Shown here: positions 43,377 through 54,171 of the stretch, piece by piece
Layout of the letters: every line of letters begins with the position of its first letter
Numbering within the stretch: position 1 is the stretch's first letter
DNA from: Diplonema japonicum
Taxonomy: Eukaryota > Euglenozoa > Diplonemea > Diplonemida > Diplonemidae
NCBI GenBank assembly: GCA_964019335.1
Contig: OZ025650.1
Span: 1 to 64,000, forward strand
Reading direction: 5' to 3'
Length of the DNA stretch: 64,000 nucleotides
Program-made: the position numbers and the translations under genes
The notes under the pieces: generated by a model
Seen by the model: the letters and a program-made list of their open reading frames with translations, nothing else
The model's database searches: none
What the model was told of the DNA's origin: nothing

Positions 43377-44684
43377 TCAGATCTCTCCGACGAGTTGCGT
43401 GGCAATAACACCACGCCCAGCAGGATCCTTTACAAACCACAAGGAGTCAGTGAGAGTAGGGGTGTCAACAGTGTGCCAAGACCACTGTGCGTGGGTGCTG
43501 TTGTGCACATATAGCTTGCCCCACCCATGGCGGTTTTTCCTAAAGGCAGACCACTCGGGCTGTGGGTTCATCCAGACATCAGTGCCAGCAGGGTACACAC
43601 CCCTGTTCCCGCCGTCGCCAATGTTCAGTTCCGTCATGGCACCAGGCGTGACCACATTGTTGTAGACAGGCTTGATCCGCTCATAAGTGTGCACATGTCC
43701 GCAGAATAGAATGTCCACCTTGGCCTCGTGCAGCAGCGGCTCCATCGCCAGTTTCATTTGCCACTCCTCAGTTTCATTGTGGTGGTGATGATTGCTGTTG
43801 TACCACGGGGAGTGCAAACCTACGAACAGCCAAGGCGTCACAGCCCTGTCCACCCTGTTGAGCTCCTCCACTAGCCAGTTGTACTGATCGCTCCCTTTGT
43901 TGAAAGGCATATAGCTGTTCAAGGAGATCATGTGCACACCCCCAGTACGCATCGCCCACCAGTACGAACCGCCCATCCAGGTCGACCCGCCTGCGGGTGG
44001 TTTCATTCTTGAGGAGTATGCAATGTATGACTGACCGACGAGGGGCATGGGGTTGTCTTCCTGCTCGTGGTTGCCAGGGAGGACCATCAAAGGAACGCGT
44101 GAGGCGAGCTTCTCGACCATGCGGCCCCAAGAGTCCCAACGTTCGGGCTTGCAGCCGATTTCAGGGTATTTGCAATGCTCAAGTCCCTTCTGCGCGTCGG
44201 CGTAGCAGAGGTCACCGATCAGCCATGTGAGATGGATACCGCCCGGCTGCCCTATGGTGGCGGCCATATCGTCGATGGTGATGGAGGAGTTCACTGTCTG
44301 GCCAAGGTCTCCCACCATGCCAAGGACGACAGGCACATCTTTCCCAAGACACGGAGGGGTGGTGGTGCTGAATGGCAGGGACCAGGCATCAGGACCGCCT
44401 ACTTGGTAGGTGTACTGTGTGTTGCATTTTATGCCCCACACAGCTGCATGAAAAATCAAAGGACTAGTGTACACGGGGTCGGTGCCGTACCTGGACTGGT
44501 ACTGGTACCTCTGGACCTGTGCTGTAGTCACCCTTTGAACACCTTCCAACTTAACCTGGTTGTTCTTCAATGTGCTGTCATCAGCATCCAACCACGACAC
44601 CCAAAAACTCTCTGCATTGTTAAATGCTATGTGCACCTGCTCGGGCATCGCCAGGGCGCCTGCCGCAAGGACAAGGAGCAACAT
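43377..44684 (-). CDS. Purple acid phosphatase
   Basis: 435 residues with a short signal peptide (about 1-12). An N-terminal fibronectin-like domain is followed by a metallophosphatase domain with all di-metal motifs: GDLG, GDLCYAD, GNHE, GLHSPWY and GHVHTYER. This matches plant/fungal-type purple acid phosphatases, which release phosphate from esters at low pH in vacuoles or outside the cell; a nutrient-scavenging role is inference. One exon, complete. It shares the calcineurin-like catalytic fold with the phosphoesterase at 32501 but is not closely related. Confidence 0.96.
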   Translation of the reverse strand: MLLLVLAAGALAMPEQVHIAFNNAESFWVSWLDADDSTLKNNQVKLEGVQRVTTAQVQRYQYQSRYGTDPVYTSPLIFHAAVWGIKCNTQYTYQVGGPDAWSLPFSTTTPPCLGKDVPVVLGMVGDLGQTVNSSITIDDMAATIGQPGGIHLTWLIGDLCYADAQKGLEHCKYPEIGCKPERWDSWGRMVEKLASRVPLMVLPGNHEQEDNPMPLVGQSYIAYSSRMKPPAGGSTWMGGSYWWAMRTGGVHMISLNSYMPFNKGSDQYNWLVEELNRVDRAVTPWLFVGLHSPWYNSNHHHHNETEEWQMKLAMEPLLHEAKVDILFCGHVHTYERIKPVYNNVVTPGAMTELNIGDGGNRGVYPAGTDVWMNPQPEWSAFRKNRHGWGKLYVHNSTHAQWSWHTVDTPTLTDSLWFVKDPAGRGVIATQLVGEI

Positions 44685-45739
44685 ATGTCAGTTTCCCCTG
44701 GTGCCTTGGTGAATTTAGCAATTTTTCAAAACATAAAGAAGAAGCTTCAAGAACAATCGCAGACACCCGGGGGAAAAAAAAAATCAACCTGAGAAATATA
44801 CCTGGCAGAGTGTTACAGAGGGCTTACTTCGAGACAGAAAAGCGGAAAGCGACGGGAAAAAAAAACGGAGCAAAGGATAAACGCAATGAAGTGTATAATA
44901 AAGGAGGAGCAGCAAGCAGAAAAAAAAGGGGGGGGGAAAGGAGGATATTGTCGCAAAGAAAGTTGCGTTCACTACCTTTCTTTTAAATTATTTTACCCTT
45001 TTTTTGGTTTCTTAGTAAAAAAAGAAGAAATTGGTACAAAAAAAAAATGATAGCAAAAAGAAAACATCATCTTTCAGAATATGAAAAACAGCTTTTTACC
45101 ACCACCACACCCCTTTTTATCTCCCTCAGCTAGCTGGTGCCTTCATCGGCATAGTAAACTCAAAGTACAGGACAAGCCCCCCGCTAGAGGGCCGCCCCAT
45201 GGGAGGGGGTCTATCTGTTAATACTCCCCTTCTAGTAAAACTATCCCACTTAAGACAGCCTCTAATAAACAATTCTGGTGTTTGAACGAATGGTTTTATA
45301 CAATCAAATTATTATCAATTTTCACTACGATGGAACACCAACGAGGTGCTGGCAACTAACTACCCACTAGGAATATTAACTTTTCTCTTAGGGGGTAACA
45401 TAAGGGCAAACATTCAGGAGTTACAATAATAACGGGGGGGGGGGGGGGGGGAGGGGGGAGAAATATCAACAAGAATATCGGGGCGTGGTTTCCTTTTTCT
45501 TTTTTTTCTCTGCGACCTTCATTTTCATATTTCCTCCTAGTGAGCGAGAGTGGGGGAAGGGGGTATGAGGTGTTTTGATGGAACGGATTTATTCAAAAAA
45601 AATCTAGTAAAAGAAGAGTGAAAAAAAGACTCCCACACATTACACAAACTGACGTTGCGGGGGGTACAGTAAAAAACGAACAATAAATAGGAAAGATTCA
45701 GAAGTTTCTTTTTTTCTTTTTTTTTTTTTTTTTTTTTTT
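44685..45739. other. Spacer with dispersed repeat and G tract
   Basis: Holds the 5' leader of the phosphatase gene, a dispersed repeat copy at 45158-45203, a G-rich tract near 45436-45460 and a T tract at 45717-45740. No gene seen. Confidence 0.6.
45158..45203. repeat. Dispersed repeat, copy 2
   Basis: Shares AACTCA, AGTACAGGACAAGCCCCCC, then GCTAGAGGGCCGCC and ATGG with 35112-35171, differing by a few substitutions and the length of the C run. Confidence 0.7.
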
Positions 45740-47275
45740 TCAAGAAGCGAAAAAAAGCCTGGTTTTTGTAGCTGTCTCTGCTGCTTCCTTGGAACCCATT
45801 GTCCCAAGGCGGTCGATGAGCGAGGCGAAGAACCCAGGGAGGGATGTGTTGGCGATGGCAGTGGGGTTAAAAACAAGGACGCCCCCTTTTGGGAGTGCGT
45901 GGTAGAGGAGGAGGGACTTGCATGTCTTCGTCATGTCCGCTTTATTGCTACGGGTTGTCCGTTCAAGAAGGATCCCCTTGTCGATGGTGTAGCCGTTGGT
46001 GAGGTGGGTCAGTCCTTGCAGCTGGTAGTCAGGTATCAGGCTGCACTTAAACTGAACTGTCATTGAAAACAACATAGGAATGATGCTCTTTGTGATGCGG
46101 AAGGTGTCGAGGTCGCCGTGTTTCATGCAGTCGTTCCACACTTTCGTCCCTTGCGGCTGGCATGCTTTCTGGTACCGCACGCTGCTCACTACGGCAGGCG
46201 ACAAGGCTTTCACCGATACATTCGGCAACACGTACACAGCCCTCGTCAGAAAGAAGGTATGCTGTCTGAGCTCCTCTGGATCATCCATGTCAACCTCCGG
46301 GCAGTAGTTCCCCAAAGACGACATGTTGATGAACGACGACAGCAGGCGGTGTTCCTCCGCCGGCAGCTTCAAGCCTGTCTTGCACGAGAATGCAAACACC
46401 GCAGAGCCTTCACTCAGGCCGTCCAATTCCCCATCCAACTCCCACCCGGTCCCCACAACACCACCAGCAGCGCTGTACGGTGTTAATTCAGTTGCAAAGC
46501 CCTGCGGCAGCCTGCGCCCCAGACACCGTTCGGGAGACGCGACAGTCGACTGCTCCGACAAGCACGACGCCATCCTTGGGCCCGAGGACACCAGGCTTTC
46601 TACGGGCAACACGTTTTCATTGACAGACGTCAAAGAGTTCCTTGTGTTGCTGTACTCTGACCCCTCGGACGACTCCGAGCACTCAGAGCACTCCGAATCG
46701 ACAAGAGACTCCATCGCCACCTCAATGGAGTACCTGTCGTCCACTGGGCGCGAGTTCAACCGGATCCTCCGTGAGGGAGGCTGCCGCACGTAATGTGTCG
46801 TGGTGGGCGGTGTGAGCAGAGTCGCGGAAGTATCAATAGAAGCATAGCGGGGCTTCTTCCTTCCCACGGCAGAGGTTGCAAAGCCGATGGCAATCAGGCC
46901 ATGCGTGGCTGGGATGAAGACGGGAACGAAAATATCAGTGAAGTCACCTCGATGTGCGAGCGCGACAGCCGTCACCATTGTGTGGTACAGTGCCACACCA
47001 TAGCACAGCATCTCGTTGCTCCTCCGTGATGTAGTAGTGAGGCTGTCACGCATCATCAGCGCAGCACACCCACCGCATATCACGGCACATCCCAGCCACC
47101 GCATCACAACCACAACGGCAGCACCCCCATGGCTGCCTAGCACGCCAAATATCCAGTCGGGCCGCCCCATCATCATGACGATGCCAATGCAGATCTCCAG
47201 CCACCCATGCGCAGTCATCATGGTACACACATCAATGTCAAAGACACGCCTCAGGAGGACGTCTGCAGCCCGCAT
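45740..47275 (-). CDS. Membrane protein with START-like C-terminal domain
   Basis: 511 residues. Four hydrophobic helices fill about residues 20-145, followed by a disordered Ser/Glu-rich linker (about 150-270) and a folded domain (about 275-505). The end of that domain (VFNPTAIANTSLPGFFASLIDRLG) looks like the C-terminal helix and preceding strands of START/Bet v1-like lipid-binding domains. MENTAL-START (STARD3) proteins show the same layout of four helices then START, placed on late endosomes for sterol transfer, but I cannot show homology of the membrane part. The start follows CTACCTTACCACAG. Confidence 0.8.
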   Translation of the reverse strand: MRAADVLLRRVFDIDVCTMMTAHGWLEICIGIVMMMGRPDWIFGVLGSHGGAAVVVVMRWLGCAVICGGCAALMMRDSLTTTSRRSNEMLCYGVALYHTMVTAVALAHRGDFTDIFVPVFIPATHGLIAIGFATSAVGRKKPRYASIDTSATLLTPPTTTHYVRQPPSRRIRLNSRPVDDRYSIEVAMESLVDSECSECSESSEGSEYSNTRNSLTSVNENVLPVESLVSSGPRMASCLSEQSTVASPERCLGRRLPQGFATELTPYSAAGGVVGTGWELDGELDGLSEGSAVFAFSCKTGLKLPAEEHRLLSSFINMSSLGNYCPEVDMDDPEELRQHTFFLTRAVYVLPNVSVKALSPAVVSSVRYQKACQPQGTKVWNDCMKHGDLDTFRITKSIIPMLFSMTVQFKCSLIPDYQLQGLTHLTNGYTIDKGILLERTTRSNKADMTKTCKSLLLYHALPKGGVLVFNPTAIANTSLPGFFASLIDRLGTMGSKEAAETATKTRLFFAS

Positions 47276-47356
47276 GTTCCCTGTGGTAAGGTAGTGTGTG
47301 TCAGTGTGATCTTTAATATAACAGAATGTGGTACAATGGTTACAATGCCTGCGCTG

Positions 47357-49402
47357 TCACGAAGAAGGGAAGTCCGGAAAGTCGGGTTCAAAATCAGCAT
47401 CATCATCAGCAAAGATGTTGGGGTCCAGATGTGAGTGGTCGAGAGAAGGGTCGAGGTCCAGGGCAGCACCCAGGGCGTCGTGAGGAGGGCCAAGGCGCTG
47501 CTTCTCTGCAGCAAGTAACCTTTTTTCTTCTTCCAACTCCAACTCCGTGCGCAACTTAAGTTCTTCAGCTTGCTTGAGCTCTTCTTCCTCCGCAGCCTTC
47601 AGCGCTTCTGCCATCCGCTGCCCTCTCTCCTCTCTGTCTTGCTGTTCCCTAAGCTCTTCTGCCCTCTTCACTTCCTGAGCAAATCGCCTCTCTTCCGCTA
47701 AACGCATCTCTTCCGCCGCTTTCATAACCTCGATCTCTCTGAGTTCTTTTTCTCTTTGTTCCTTTTCAGCTCGGATCTTTTCCTCCCTTAGAGCTGCTAG
47801 CTGGGCTTTCCGTTCTTCCTCTATTCTCTTTTCTTCTGCTGCTTTTTCTTTCTTTGCTTGTTCAGCTTGTAATGCTGCCTCCTCTTCTGCCCGTGCCCTC
47901 TCAACTTCGTCCTTCTGCTGCTGCTTGATTTTCCGGATCTCATCTGTATCAGCATCAGGCCTTTCTGCAAGCATCGCTTGCAAGCGCGACACTTCTTCTT
48001 TTAACTTCTGTTCGTTTGTCCTGACGAGCACATTGTGGTGATTTGCAGCGTTCATCTCACATGACAGTGCCTCGTTGCGCAACCACAAGGGTATCCCAGA
48101 GTCGATGTGCAGCCGCACGGTGTCAGCGTCCACCGACTTCCACGACTTCCCATGGTCGGTGCTCACTAGCTCCACGTCCTTGCAGTCATCATTCCACGAC
48201 AGTGTGATGAACATGTGTGGTGTGGCCTGCCTGCGTGCGAACACGTAAGTCCCGTGCCCAACATCGCTACTATGCTTCCCGTCCTCCTTCAGCACAAGCT
48301 GTGTAGTCTCGATGCTGCTGTGTTCCATGGCATAGACAGCAAGCGCCGCGTCCTCCATCCTGTTCACAATGTCCACCAGGTGGGTGTTCTTCTCAGTTAG
48401 TTCTGTAACCTCTGCAGCGTGTGTACTACTGATGCTTAAATCTCGTATGAGTGCAGACGCCTTAAACACGTTGGCGCTCCTGCGCCCTACTTCAACGATC
48501 TCTCGCATGTTCCACAACTGCATCTCCCACATCTCTCGGTGAGTGGAGACCATGAATTCTGCCATCATCGCTGCAGGTGAGACATTGTTCCACTCCCAAT
48601 CACGGCTGACAGGGTCCAGCACGGCACCAATGCCCTGCCTCACCCTCCCAAGCTCTGAGTGTAACAAGGTCAAGTTTTGTGCTGTGGTCTTCGGGGGTGT
48701 CGTGTCTGTACGCATCGTTCCAGGTCGCCTGGGCGGCGACACGTACCTCATCGACGTGGCACCAGGGGTTGTCGCCTGCGTGAGGTGTAGCTCCCTAGCG
48801 GCCACACTGGGTGGGGGGATGGCGGTCACGGAGCGGTGTCCACTGCTCTGCCGTATTTTGTTCTTGTTGAGGGAATCACTAATGTGCGACTCCATCTGGC
48901 CAAGGTGCTTCGAGAGGGACTTCACGAGGGGGCTAACGTCAGAGGCGGTGGCCTTCTGAAGGTAGTCGAAGGACGAGACACTGGCGGGCGAGGTGTGCAC
49001 TGGAACGGGGAGAGCTGGGGATGGCGTTGTGTTGATACTACGTCTGATGCCGTTGCAGTTTCGTATGCCTTTCGGGGACGCCTGGTAAGAATGGGCAGGG
49101 CTACCCGTGCGGTGCGAAGGGCTGTAGGAAGTGACAGACTCGTGACCCATACGCACGCGGGGTGACGGTGTACGCGGGGGAAGCGTGTCCTGGCGGAGTC
49201 CAGCCTTTGGACGTGATGCAGGTGACCCCTTCCTAGGGACAGCTGGCCTCTGACCAGCTTCACGGCTAGCCTGTTGTGCTATAATGCGGGAAAGACAACA
49301 TACCTTCCTTGCAATCTCGCTGTACCTCGCAGACAAACACGCGGTGGCGATGTTCATTTGTATCTGCGAGTTGATCCGCTTTGACCGATCATCGTCGCCC
49401 AT
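47357..49402 (-). CDS. Coiled-coil protein of unknown function
   Basis: 681 residues. Residues about 55-240 are disordered and rich in Ser/Pro/Thr (SPR, TPSP motifs, likely phosphosites). A compact middle part (about 330-450) has beta-like character. Residues about 450-635 are a long Glu/Lys/Ala-rich helix with EE(R/K) repeats, a single stable coiled coil or ER/K helix. The tail is acidic (FADDDADFEPDFPDF). This composition is common in cytoskeletal and flagellar proteins of Euglenozoa, but no family-specific motif is visible. No intron. Confidence 0.85.
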   Translation of the reverse strand: MGDDDRSKRINSQIQMNIATACLSARYSEIARKVCCLSRIIAQQASREAGQRPAVPRKGSPASRPKAGLRQDTLPPRTPSPRVRMGHESVTSYSPSHRTGSPAHSYQASPKGIRNCNGIRRSINTTPSPALPVPVHTSPASVSSFDYLQKATASDVSPLVKSLSKHLGQMESHISDSLNKNKIRQSSGHRSVTAIPPPSVAARELHLTQATTPGATSMRYVSPPRRPGTMRTDTTPPKTTAQNLTLLHSELGRVRQGIGAVLDPVSRDWEWNNVSPAAMMAEFMVSTHREMWEMQLWNMREIVEVGRRSANVFKASALIRDLSISSTHAAEVTELTEKNTHLVDIVNRMEDAALAVYAMEHSSIETTQLVLKEDGKHSSDVGHGTYVFARRQATPHMFITLSWNDDCKDVELVSTDHGKSWKSVDADTVRLHIDSGIPLWLRNEALSCEMNAANHHNVLVRTNEQKLKEEVSRLQAMLAERPDADTDEIRKIKQQQKDEVERARAEEEAALQAEQAKKEKAAEEKRIEEERKAQLAALREEKIRAEKEQREKELREIEVMKAAEEMRLAEERRFAQEVKRAEELREQQDREERGQRMAEALKAAEEEELKQAEELKLRTELELEEEKRLLAAEKQRLGPPHDALGAALDLDPSLDHSHLDPNIFADDDADFEPDFPDFPSS

Positions 49403-50268
49403 ATTTTAAGTAGGGAGGTGGATGGGGAGGGGAGGGGTGGTGCCCTTTGTTGTTGGGTATGACAAAAATAATTTTAAAAAAACGGGGGGAAAGAAGAAAA
49501 AAAAGAAGACGTAAAAAAACAAGGAAACTAAACTGATTCTTTTAAGAACAACAAAGAACACACAAGGAATTGGCCCCAACGCCCCGCTGCTTGCGCAGGG
49601 GTGAATCTTGCACACAACTCATCTCACCTGTGCCTGCTTCCCTCTTTATTTCTCCGAGTTTGACAAGGACACCTTTCAAATGAAGATCGCGTCTGCCGTT
49701 CCCTTCTTGGGGCGGGGTTAACTACTAATGCTTGGGAACTGGGCGATAAGGCCCATGAGGAGTAGCAACCCTTTTGGTTCCTTTTCTTTTTTTTTTCCTT
49801 TCTCTCTTTTTCTTTTTTCAAAACCGCAAAAGCCCATATTCCTTTGAGGAAAAATACAGCTTCAAATATATATAAGAAATCCGAAACGCAATCTTGTATC
49901 AAATTCTCTCTTTCTTCTTTTTCGTTCTGGGTTTTCCCTCTTTTTTTCTTTCCTCCTTTCTCCTCTTCTTACTATCCTTTTTTTACCCGTGTATTCTAAA
50001 TAAGTATAAAAGAATTAATTCTGTCGAAACTTTTATTTCTTTCATAAAAAAAGAAATAAAAGGCGATGTCACATGCAAACTCCGCGTTAGAGCCGCAGGC
50101 CCCTAGAAGAAAGGGAGGGGGTATGGTCAGTACTACGAAATTCTCAGTTTCGGTTTAATCTCACGGCTCCAGGTGCTGACCTCATCAGGCGAAAGGCACC
50201 CTTCAACGGTTTCTACTACGTCGCGAGAGTACTGTTCCTGACCAATAAAAAAAATAACTGAACGTCGT

Positions 50269-50300
<32 letters not shown>

Positions 50301-50320
50301 TAAGCACCCTCTCCCCTTAC
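49403..50320. other. Spacer with possible extra exon
   Basis: Mostly T/C-rich leader sequence of the coiled-coil gene. A 35-codon open stretch at 50133-50237 (minus) follows a 20+ nt T tract and TTGGTCAG, and may be a last exon of the RING gene. Nothing else recognised. Confidence 0.4.
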
Positions 50321-51160
50321 TCACTCAACACCGCCGTCGTTCACCAAAGGGGTAGTGTCATCAGCACAGGAAGACGAGTCTGACGTGTCAAGTATTACCC
50401 TTTCAGTGATGGGGGATCTGCATATGGGGCACGTCGCAAAACGACGGGAGCACATAGCGCAGCAAGTAGAGTGCAGACAAGGCCTGAATGCAATATTACA
50501 CGGTTCGACCATACATATGGAACAGTGCTTCCCATTAGGGGTACCAGCCAGGAAGAGACGTGACGTGTCAGGATGGCCTATAGGGAAGGAGGTGAAAGTT
50601 TCGTCAACATTGCTGGGTGTCTCGCTGCCGTAACTCTGCGTAGCGACATGAGCACCCACAGGGACCGCATATTGGGGAACATCTGCTCCGGACCGAGGCC
50701 ACAAGCTACCTACAACAACAGCAATCCATATCAACATGAAGGTGCATGGGATGGAGACTGACGCTACAGCCGACATCGGCACCCCGACCACCCATGCTAT
50801 CTCGTTGGTCACAGGGCTGTACCAACACTGTTTGATCGAACCCACAGTGGAACTTCTTGTGAAATCTTTGATGCACGACGATGTGCACTCGCTGCATATT
50901 GTAGATTCCGTTACGTTGGGTGTGTTCGGAAATGGGACCCCGCTCTGCTTCTGTACCTCTACCGTGTACGTCACGTAGCAAGCGCTTCCGGTTCCGCCCC
51001 CGTCGTTGCCGTGGGTGATGGCCGTGAACTCGCACCAAGCTTCTTGATACCCGTCATATTTCCGCTTAGCTGGCCAAAACAGTGCAAAGAACGCTACCAG
51101 AACCCACAACACCAACAACACCCCTGAGTAAAATATCTGCCTGTGTCCTGTCAAAGCCAT
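50321..51160 (-). CDS. Membrane RING-finger protein (putative E3 ubiquitin ligase)
   Basis: 279 residues. A transmembrane helix (about 10-30), an extracytosolic loop of about 110 residues with paired Cys (CSECTSSC), a second helix (about 125-155), then a cytosolic tail ending in a C3HC4 RING: CSICMVEPC...PCLHSTCCAMC...CPICRSPI. Such proteins transfer ubiquitin from E2 enzymes to membrane substrates. The stop follows GVE and coincides with a possible donor (GTTGAG at 50329-50324); if spliced to 50237 the tail would instead carry 34 further residues in place of VE. I annotate the unspliced form. The start follows CTCCCCTACAACACAAG. Confidence 0.88.
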   Translation of the reverse strand: MALTGHRQIFYSGVLLVLWVLVAFFALFWPAKRKYDGYQEAWCEFTAITHGNDGGGTGSACYVTYTVEVQKQSGVPFPNTPNVTESTICSECTSSCIKDFTRSSTVGSIKQCWYSPVTNEIAWVVGVPMSAVASVSIPCTFMLIWIAVVVGSLWPRSGADVPQYAVPVGAHVATQSYGSETPSNVDETFTSFPIGHPDTSRLFLAGTPNGKHCSICMVEPCNIAFRPCLHSTCCAMCSRRFATCPICRSPITERVILDTSDSSSCADDTTPLVNDGGVE

Positions 51161-51832
51161 TGGGCTTTCATGTGTTTATTTCTTTTTTTTTTCCTTCCTC
51201 TTTCCTTGTGTTGTAGGGGAGAGAAAAAAAAAAGAGTAGAACAAAAAAAATGGGGAGAGAGAAGGGGAGGGGGGAAACAGTAACCACAAAAAAAAAAAGG
51301 AAAGGACAAAACAACATGTCGCACGGTGGTGAGGGTTAGGCCTTTCTTTTTTACTTTCTTTTTCCTATTCCTTCACTACAATGATACCTAATCATTTGCC
51401 CCCCCCCCCCCCCCCCCCCGTTCAGGCCTTACCTCCCTCCCCCACCCCTTTCTCTTTTCTCTTCTTTGTGCTTCTCTGCTACTCCGCCTGGACATAACGC
51501 ATTTCTTTAAAAACATGTTTTGTTTCCTTTTTCGTCTCCCCCCCTAGCCAAGACACAGGCGGGGGCAACTCAACGGGAAAGCATGGAGCTTGACTTCACT
51601 ATAGTCAGCACGGGGAATGGGAAAACACTATTTTCTTTTTCTTCTTCATTACCCCCCCCCCCCCCCCCCCCCGAGAGAAAGTAGCAAATAACAAAAAAAA
51701 AGAGAACGAAAATTGTATAACACTTTTTTTTCCTTTCTTTTCTTTCCATTCCTTTCCTCTTCTTTTCTCTCCTTCGTTTATTTATTTGCAAACAAAATTC
51801 TGCTTCCTCTCTTTTCTTTTGTTATTCCGTCC
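51161..51832. other. Low-complexity spacer with two long C tracts
   Basis: Pure C runs of about 19-21 at 51401-51419 and 51652-51672, with A/G- and T/C-rich sequence. The acceptor region of the RING gene is at the left. No gene seen. Confidence 0.65.
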
Positions 51833-52970
51833 TCATTGTTGCCTCCTCCTTCGTCTCGGGACTGGGGCCTCCTCGTCTTGATTCCTTCTGCGGGGAGCAG
51901 GTTCCTCTGCCTGTTCCTCTTGGATCCGTTTGCGTCTGCGCCTTGCTGCAACGCGTTCATCGTCTTGGCGTTGTTGTTCTTCCTGTGCTTCTTGCTGCAG
52001 CCTCTGCCGCCTTCTCCTCCTCATCTGCCTTTGCTGCTCTTCTGTTATTTGCGCTTTTTGTTCCTCTTCGGCTCTTCTCGCACGGATCTCCTCAGCATGC
52101 TCCTCTCTTATGCGACGCTCTGTTGCAAGACGGCGCCTGCGGATCTGCCCAGGGCGTTCCTTTCTCTGAATATATATATATATATTTCTTTAACATTGTA
52201 CATACCTCATTGTTGACGTAGTCATCCTCATCCTCTGGGTCCGACGATTCGTAAGAAGAGTAAATAGCATCGCGGCCCTTGTCGTCCAGCCTTGAGATGG
52301 ACTTGACCAGCTCCCTGGTGCGGCCAGTGGGTTGGAAGTCGCCTTCATGTCTCTCACCGATACCAATGGCGTCGGCAGCTAGCTGATCAGACCTCTTGAT
52401 CTCACGAAGCCTGGATGCCTGCTCTTCGGTTTCCTGCTTCCTTTTTTTCAGGATCTCGGAAAGACGTTTGTTTTCCTGCCTGAAGACACGGATTTTAAGC
52501 CTTAAGCTGGTTCTGTTTGCGTCTTTTTCATCACGGATGTGGTCGATGATGTGCTGCATCTCGTCTATTTCCTTTTGGATGGTACGCCTGGCGGCCACCC
52601 AGTTGTCTTGGGTTTCAGAGTGCTGCAGGTCAGCAAGAGCGTCACGCTTGTCGAAACATGCCTGCCTTTCTTGATCGGCAATATCTCTGTTGGATTCTAG
52701 CCTGAACAGGGAGGCATGGATGTTCTCGTTATCGCCTCTGAGGAAGTCAGATGTGGTGGTGTCGTCGTTTCTCTCCATCTTGCTGTTGCATGCAGAGATC
52801 CTCTCCTTAAGGTTATTCACCACATCTAACAGGTTGTTGTGGACTACCATGTCCTTTGCTTGCTGGCTGGCGCCGCCCAGCGTGTACGCCAAGCACCCCA
52901 GCAAAAACATCCCCACGCACCCCATCGACACAACTATTTTTATTTTTTTAGATTCATAGGAGCTCGACAT
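51833..52970 (-). CDS. Type II membrane coiled-coil protein with Arg-rich tail
   Basis: Two exons: 52970-52206 and 52165-51833; intron 52166-52205 (40 nt) starts GTATGT and ends ATATTCAG. The spliced protein has 365 residues. A short cytosolic N-terminus, one transmembrane helix (about 11-32), then helical coiled coil (about 40-210), an acidic linker (SSDPEDEDDYVNNE) and a second helical, extremely Arg/Glu/Gln-rich region (about 256-365; RRRRRQ repeats). Reading through the intron gives a different, poorer ending. No known family; the basic tail could bind RNA, tubulin or acidic lipid. Confidence 0.85.
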
Positions 52971-54171
52971 GTTTTCTTTTTTCTTCTCGTTATCCTGCTG
53001 TTCCCGTACGCCCCTTCCCTTTCCCCCTCCCTACCCTTTTTCTTTTCCTTGTATGGTTTGGTCTTTAAACTGCACCCGGGATTCAGGCTATCGATGTGCA
53101 CTTTCCACTTTTGAAAAAAAAAAAATCACTATGATAGGAAACGAAGTGGTTAGCAACGGCCCACAAAAATTCTGCTGAGGATTACGGTGAGAACAGAAGT
53201 TACTCTGAAAATGCTTTTTTTTTTCTTCTTCTTTTTTTTTTTAGAACTGTGGCATTACCGCAAAAACCCGGCTTCATTGTAAATAGAAGAAAATAAATAG
53301 AAAAAAAAAGATGAATGATTTTTTTTTTTTCGTTCCTTTTTTCTTTTCAAAAAAAAAATAAAGGAGAAAACAAAATAAAATACAAAAAAAGAGGGGGGGG
53401 GAAGAAGAAAAACTGCTACGCTCGGTAGTGGACTGTGCACATTTCTTTTCTTCTTCCTTTTTTCTTTTCTTTTCCCGCGCTGAAATCACAAGTAGCAAAA
53501 TGGGAGGATAAGGGGATAAGGAGAGAAAACAAGGGCAGGGGAAGAGGAGAGGAATGTAAAACCATGGCTTTTATTCCGTGCAGCAAAATGAAATAAAAGA
53601 AAATGATGGGTTCCAGTCTAAATCGAGAGAACGGAAGAAGAAAAAGAAAAGAAAAGAAAAACGCGACCTTTCAACGCCAGGTGGCACCATCGGCTCCTTG
53701 GGGGGATGCTATAGTAGTCAACTGACTTATTGGAGTGGGCTTCTAACCTGTGCGGCGCCACCGGTACAAACGGAAAAAGTACTAATTTAATAAGAGATAA
53801 AAGAGGCCGTGTGTTGGTGGCTCAATCTAGAGGACTTTCACTTCCCCCCTTTAAAGTCTTTTTGACCGAATAGCCCTCTTAGTATCCATAAGAAGCATTC
53901 ATTTTTGGTTTATTTAAAACATCAAAAACGAAAGAAAAAGGAGACTATATGTTGGGCAGTTCAAAAAAACAAAACAAAAAAAGGAAGCAGACAAAAAAAA
54001 AAAATGAATCTGGAGGAAAGAAAGAAAAAAAAAAAAAAAAAGAAGGAAAAAGAATCTCGTCGGTAGGGGAGGGGACAACAACGACAGTAACACACGCATA
54101 CTGTAGGCCGGAGATTTCTTTTTTTTTTTTTTTTTTTTTTTTTTTCTTTTTTCCCCCTCCTATCTTGATCT
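52971..54171. other. 1.2-kb spacer
   Basis: Low complexity except a structured-looking stretch at 53680-53762 whose ends (GGTGGC and GCCACC) are complementary. No tRNA A- or B-box is present there. No gene seen. Confidence 0.5.

Noticed and set aside
53680-53762. Possible tRNA or small structured RNA with complementary ends
   Set aside because: No A- or B-box, no plausible anticodon arm; only a 6-bp terminal match.
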